A DNA stretch of 64,000 nucleotides from an uncultured Bacteroides sp. (GTDB lineage: Bacteria > Bacteroidota > Bacteroidia > Bacteroidales > Bacteroidaceae). The stretch is taken from positions 205,752 to 269,751 of the forward strand of contig NZ_CAUFUE010000001.1 in the NCBI RefSeq assembly GCF_959029255.1, given 5' to 3'. The notes beneath the pieces were generated by a model. The model was not told where the DNA came from and made no database searches. It worked only from the letters and a program-made list of their open reading frames with translations. A program made the position numbers and the translations under genes. Shown piece after piece: positions 61,509 through 64,000 of this stretch (the first letter of the stretch is position 1; every line of letters begins with the position of its first letter).

Positions 61509-61722
61509 GCGGATAAAACGCGCTTCCTTACGGTTTTGTTTATCGTGTTTCCCCGGATGTAATAAGTCCTAATACAGTGCAATATTGTATTATTTCATTA
61601 AAATCCGACATAACATTCGTTTTTCCCGCAACATATTCCACTGATTAATCGTTTATCAACCACGCTGAAGCAAAAATGAACAGAAATCGGCTTTAGTTTT
61701 ATAATAATAAATAATGTGCCAA

Positions 61723-62304
61723 ATGAAAACAATCAAATTTCTTGTAATGGCAGTCCTGATGCTTACGTTTTCTATCAGTATGCACAGTCAGGACAAAAGC
61801 TACTACATGCCCAAATTTGCAATCAAGACAAATGCATTGTATTGGGCCACCACAACAGCCAATCTTGGCTTCGAAGTCGGACTATCCAAAAAACTGACGT
61901 TGGACGTTTCCGGGAATTACAACCCCTGGGAATTTTCCAATCACAAGCAAATCAAGCATTGGCTGGTGCAACCGGAACTCCGCTATTGGTTGTGTCAACG
62001 GTTCTACGGACACTTTTTCGGACTGCACGCCCATTATGCCGAAGCTAATGTAAGTAATCTGAACATGTTCGGTATGGGACACGACCGATATGAGGGAAAT
62101 ATCTATGGCGCCGGTATTTCTTACGGCTATCAATGGATACTGAATAAACGCTGGAGTATGGAGGCAACGATAGGTGTAGGTTATGCCCGCATTGATTATG
62201 ACAAGTATAACTGCGGTAAATGCGGTAGCAAAATCGACAGCGGACATAAGAATTACATAGGTCCTACAAAGGTGGGATTGAACATTATTTATTTCATAAA
62301 ATGA
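61723..62304 (+). CDS. DUF3575 domain-containing outer-membrane protein
   Basis: A 193-aa exported protein (signal MAVLMLTFSISMHS, then Q) with a beta-barrel pattern and FAIKTNALYWATTTANLGFEVG typical of DUF3575. These proteins are commonly found beside DUF3868 and fimbrial-type genes in Bacteroidales. It lies 7 bp before the DUF3868 gene, so the two are one operon. The ATG at 61714 is an equally possible start. The function is unknown. Confidence 0.9.
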   Translation: MKTIKFLVMAVLMLTFSISMHSQDKSYYMPKFAIKTNALYWATTTANLGFEVGLSKKLTLDVSGNYNPWEFSNHKQIKHWLVQPELRYWLCQRFYGHFFGLHAHYAEANVSNLNMFGMGHDRYEGNIYGAGISYGYQWILNKRWSMEATIGVGYARIDYDKYNCGKCGSKIDSGHKNYIGPTKVGLNIIYFIK

Positions 62305-62311
62305 TACAGCT

Positions 62312-63754
62312 ATGAAGAAGAAAAAACTGATATATTTTATTTTGTGCCTTATCGCCATCCTCCCGGCCCACGCACAGAAATTTTATAAAGATGCCATTAC
62401 CATCTCCAATGCCTCCCTGTGGCAACAAGGAGAATCTCTCTATATAGACATGCAGATTGATATGCGGAACCTGAAAGTAAGCAGTGACCGTACTCTTACC
62501 CTCACTCCCGTTTTGGTAGGAACGCAAAATAATGTTGTCCTGCCTGATATCGTTATCAATGGACGAAGAAAACAGAAGGCCTATCAACGAGCATTAGCTT
62601 TGGACGAAGCAAGCAAAATAGAATTGCCTTATAATAAAAATGAGGTTTTAAACTATACCCAAGTCATTCCTTACCAGCCTTGGATGGAAAATGCCAATCT
62701 GAACCTGGAAGAAGAGTTGTGCGGCTGTAGCGGGCATCAGGAGGTATTGGCGCAGGAACTGATTTTGACCGGTGTATCAACGGAAGCTAAACGATTGGCC
62801 GCTTTGCAACCTCAAGCTTCTTACATACAGCCTAAGGCTGAACTTGTGAAAGCTCGCAGTGAACAGTATGAAGCTCATCTCGACTTCCCTGTGAGCAAAT
62901 CCGTTATCCTTCCTGATTTTATGAATAATCAAGCGGAATTACGGAACATACAAAATATGCTCAATAAGATCCAAAATGACAAGAAACTGACCGTTACAGG
63001 AGTTTATATTGAAGGTTTTGCTTCACCTGAAGGACCTCTGAAACTGAATGAGCAACTTTCCAAAAGCCGTGCGGAAGCTCTGAAAAACTATTTATCCGTA
63101 CACGAACAGATACCTGCCAAACTTTATAATGTATCCTTTGGTGGAGAAAACTGGGAAGGACTGGTAAAAGCATTGGAGAATTCCAACATAGAAGATAGAA
63201 ATACCTTCCTCAACATTATCCGAAATACTTCTGACATCAACCGTCGCAAGGAAGAGTTAAAACGAGTAGGCGGTGGCGCTCCCTATCGTTTGATGTTAAA
63301 GGAAATATATCCGTCATTGCGGAAAGTGAATTGCCGTATAGACTATACCATTGCTAATTTTAAGGTGGACGAAGGTAGAGAAGTTATCAAAACGCAACCC
63401 CAGTATCTCAGTCTGAACGAAATGTATCTGGTAGCCAACAGCTACCCTAAAGGCAGTGATGACTTTATCAATGTATTTGATATTGCCGTACGAATGTATC
63501 CTGATGATGAAGTAGCCAATCTGAATGCCGCAGCCGTGGCTTTATCCAAGAAAGACTTGTCAGGAGCACGAAAATATCTGGATAAGGCAAACAAGCAAAC
63601 TGACGAATACGCCAACAATATCGGCATATTCTATCTGCTGAATGGAAATACGGATGAAGCTATAATAGAATTTACCAAAGCTGCCCAGAATGGCAACGAA
63701 GCTGCTCAATATAATCTGAAAGAAATGGGGAGGGTTATGAAGATGAAAAAATAA
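62312..63754 (+). CDS. DUF3868 family OmpA-like protein
   Basis: A 480-aa exported protein (signal ILCLIAILPAHA, then QKF). The N-terminal beta domain (about 25-190) has RKQKAYQRALALDEAS. The OmpA-like segment (about 225-290) has YIEGFASPEGPLKLNEQ. TPR-like helices follow (VANLNAAAVALSKKDLSGA). It is a paralogue of the gene at 53891-55324, with the same order of domains. It is operonic with DUF3575 and ends at the terminator at 63785. Confidence 0.85.
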   Translation: MKKKKLIYFILCLIAILPAHAQKFYKDAITISNASLWQQGESLYIDMQIDMRNLKVSSDRTLTLTPVLVGTQNNVVLPDIVINGRRKQKAYQRALALDEASKIELPYNKNEVLNYTQVIPYQPWMENANLNLEEELCGCSGHQEVLAQELILTGVSTEAKRLAALQPQASYIQPKAELVKARSEQYEAHLDFPVSKSVILPDFMNNQAELRNIQNMLNKIQNDKKLTVTGVYIEGFASPEGPLKLNEQLSKSRAEALKNYLSVHEQIPAKLYNVSFGGENWEGLVKALENSNIEDRNTFLNIIRNTSDINRRKEELKRVGGGAPYRLMLKEIYPSLRKVNCRIDYTIANFKVDEGREVIKTQPQYLSLNEMYLVANSYPKGSDDFINVFDIAVRMYPDDEVANLNAAAVALSKKDLSGARKYLDKANKQTDEYANNIGIFYLLNGNTDEAIIEFTKAAQNGNEAAQYNLKEMGRVMKMKK

Positions 63755-63784
63755 TCAGAATTATATTTTGAACTCTATAAAAGT

Positions 63785-63812
63785 AAAAGAGACTGAAATT
63801 CAGTCTCTTTTT
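63785..63812 (+). terminator. Terminator of the DUF3575-DUF3868 operon
   Basis: A 12-bp perfect stem (AAAAGAGACTGA with TCAGTCTCTTTT) closes a 3-nt loop, with TTTTT after it. It lies 31 bp past the stop. Confidence 0.9.
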
Positions 63813-63886
63813 TGTTTCTATAATTAAAAAAATAGATGCAACTTATTCCAAGAAAAACCATATTTCAGTAGCAAAGGTGAGAACAT

Positions 63887-63917
63887 AAAAAAACACTAAT
63901 ATACTAAATATTAGTGT
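63887..63917 (-). terminator. Leftward terminator at the right edge
   Basis: ACACTAATAT (63893-63902) and ATATTAGTGT (63908-63917) pair perfectly. Read on the minus strand, a T-run follows (63892-63887). It implies a minus-strand gene ending between 63918 and 64000 or just beyond the edge. I cannot identify that gene. Confidence 0.6.
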
Positions 63918-64000
63918 CAAACATTTATTAATCTAAGTATCTTTTGCGGTGCGTACGGAAGATGAACCTTATTTCTATTCCTCACGTACTCAATATCTTA

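Noticed and set aside
61714..63754. Complete Mfa/FimA-type fimbrial operon
   Set aside because: DUF3575 and DUF3868 are present, but no pilin or anchor gene follows. A strong terminator ends the operon.
63962..64000. Start of a plus-strand gene (ATG at 63962)
   Set aside because: Thirteen codons to the edge are too few to judge, and the preceding hairpin is oriented for a minus-strand transcript.

Overview
The window is a chromosomal segment of a gut Bacteroides or close relative (Bacteroidales). The evidence is a SusC/SusD pair, a bile-salt-hydrolase-type enzyme, lineage-typical families (DUF3078, DUF4293, DUF5723, DUF3575/DUF3868, NVEALA), a Bacteroidetes-type omega subunit, and repeated promoters of the Bacteroides form TTTG-(19-21 bp)-TAnnTTTG. 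I see no rRNA, tRNA, transposase, integrase or CRISPR array.

Layout. 0.3-9.2 kb: DUF3078 outer-membrane protein divergent from pyrG-yidC, then a MATE exporter and an S9 peptidase lipoprotein. 9.3-13.1 kb: PspC/PadR pair, an acetyltransferase and a POT peptide transporter. 13.3-18.3 kb: an orphan SusC/SusD pair with a striking 22-bp repeat array upstream. 18.7-22.5 kb: YbaK-type deacylase and UvrA, surrounded by large intergenic inverted repeats. 22.6-25.3 kb: a LysM/periplasmic-binding fusion and a small beta-barrel protein. 25.3-30.7 kb (all minus): AAA-ATPase/PD-(D/E)XK protein, the bamD-omega-DUF4293 operon, an ACT protein and phenylacetate-CoA ligase. 30.8-34.0 kb: uvrB and a choloylglycine-hydrolase-family enzyme. 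34.0-37.4 kb: an AT-rich accessory island with a six-cysteine NVEALA protein, a beta-propeller lipoprotein and a thioredoxin-like/DUF1573 lipoprotein. 37.4-45.7 kb: AddA-like and AddB-like recombination nucleases with a radical SAM activase and two TonB-domain genes between them. The first TonB gene is frameshifted at a dnaX-type slippery site.

45.8-50.2 kb (minus): a receiver-histidine kinase fusion, a UDP-glucuronate decarboxylase, and a tightly overlapping GNAT / IbrA-like / IbrB-like operon. 50.5-55.4 kb: three envelope proteins in one operon. 55.4-60.4 kb: a split chromate transporter, a DoxD-DoxA fusion, a sugar MFS transporter, an AraC regulator and a flavin-binding-fold protein. 60.4-64 kb: a second 22-bp array, a voltage-gated potassium channel, and a DUF3575/DUF3868 pair paralogous to the 54-kb operon.

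The most unusual material is non-coding or at the coding edge. Three different short arrays repeat at 21-22 bp, close to two DNA turns. Intergenic AT-rich repeats have been absorbed in frame into addA and addB. There are large inverted repeats around uvrA and a possible -1 recoding site. The best candidates for undescribed protein systems are the NVEALA/propeller/DUF1573 cluster and the GNAT-IbrA-IbrB operon. Family assignments rest on motif recognition by eye, without database searches.
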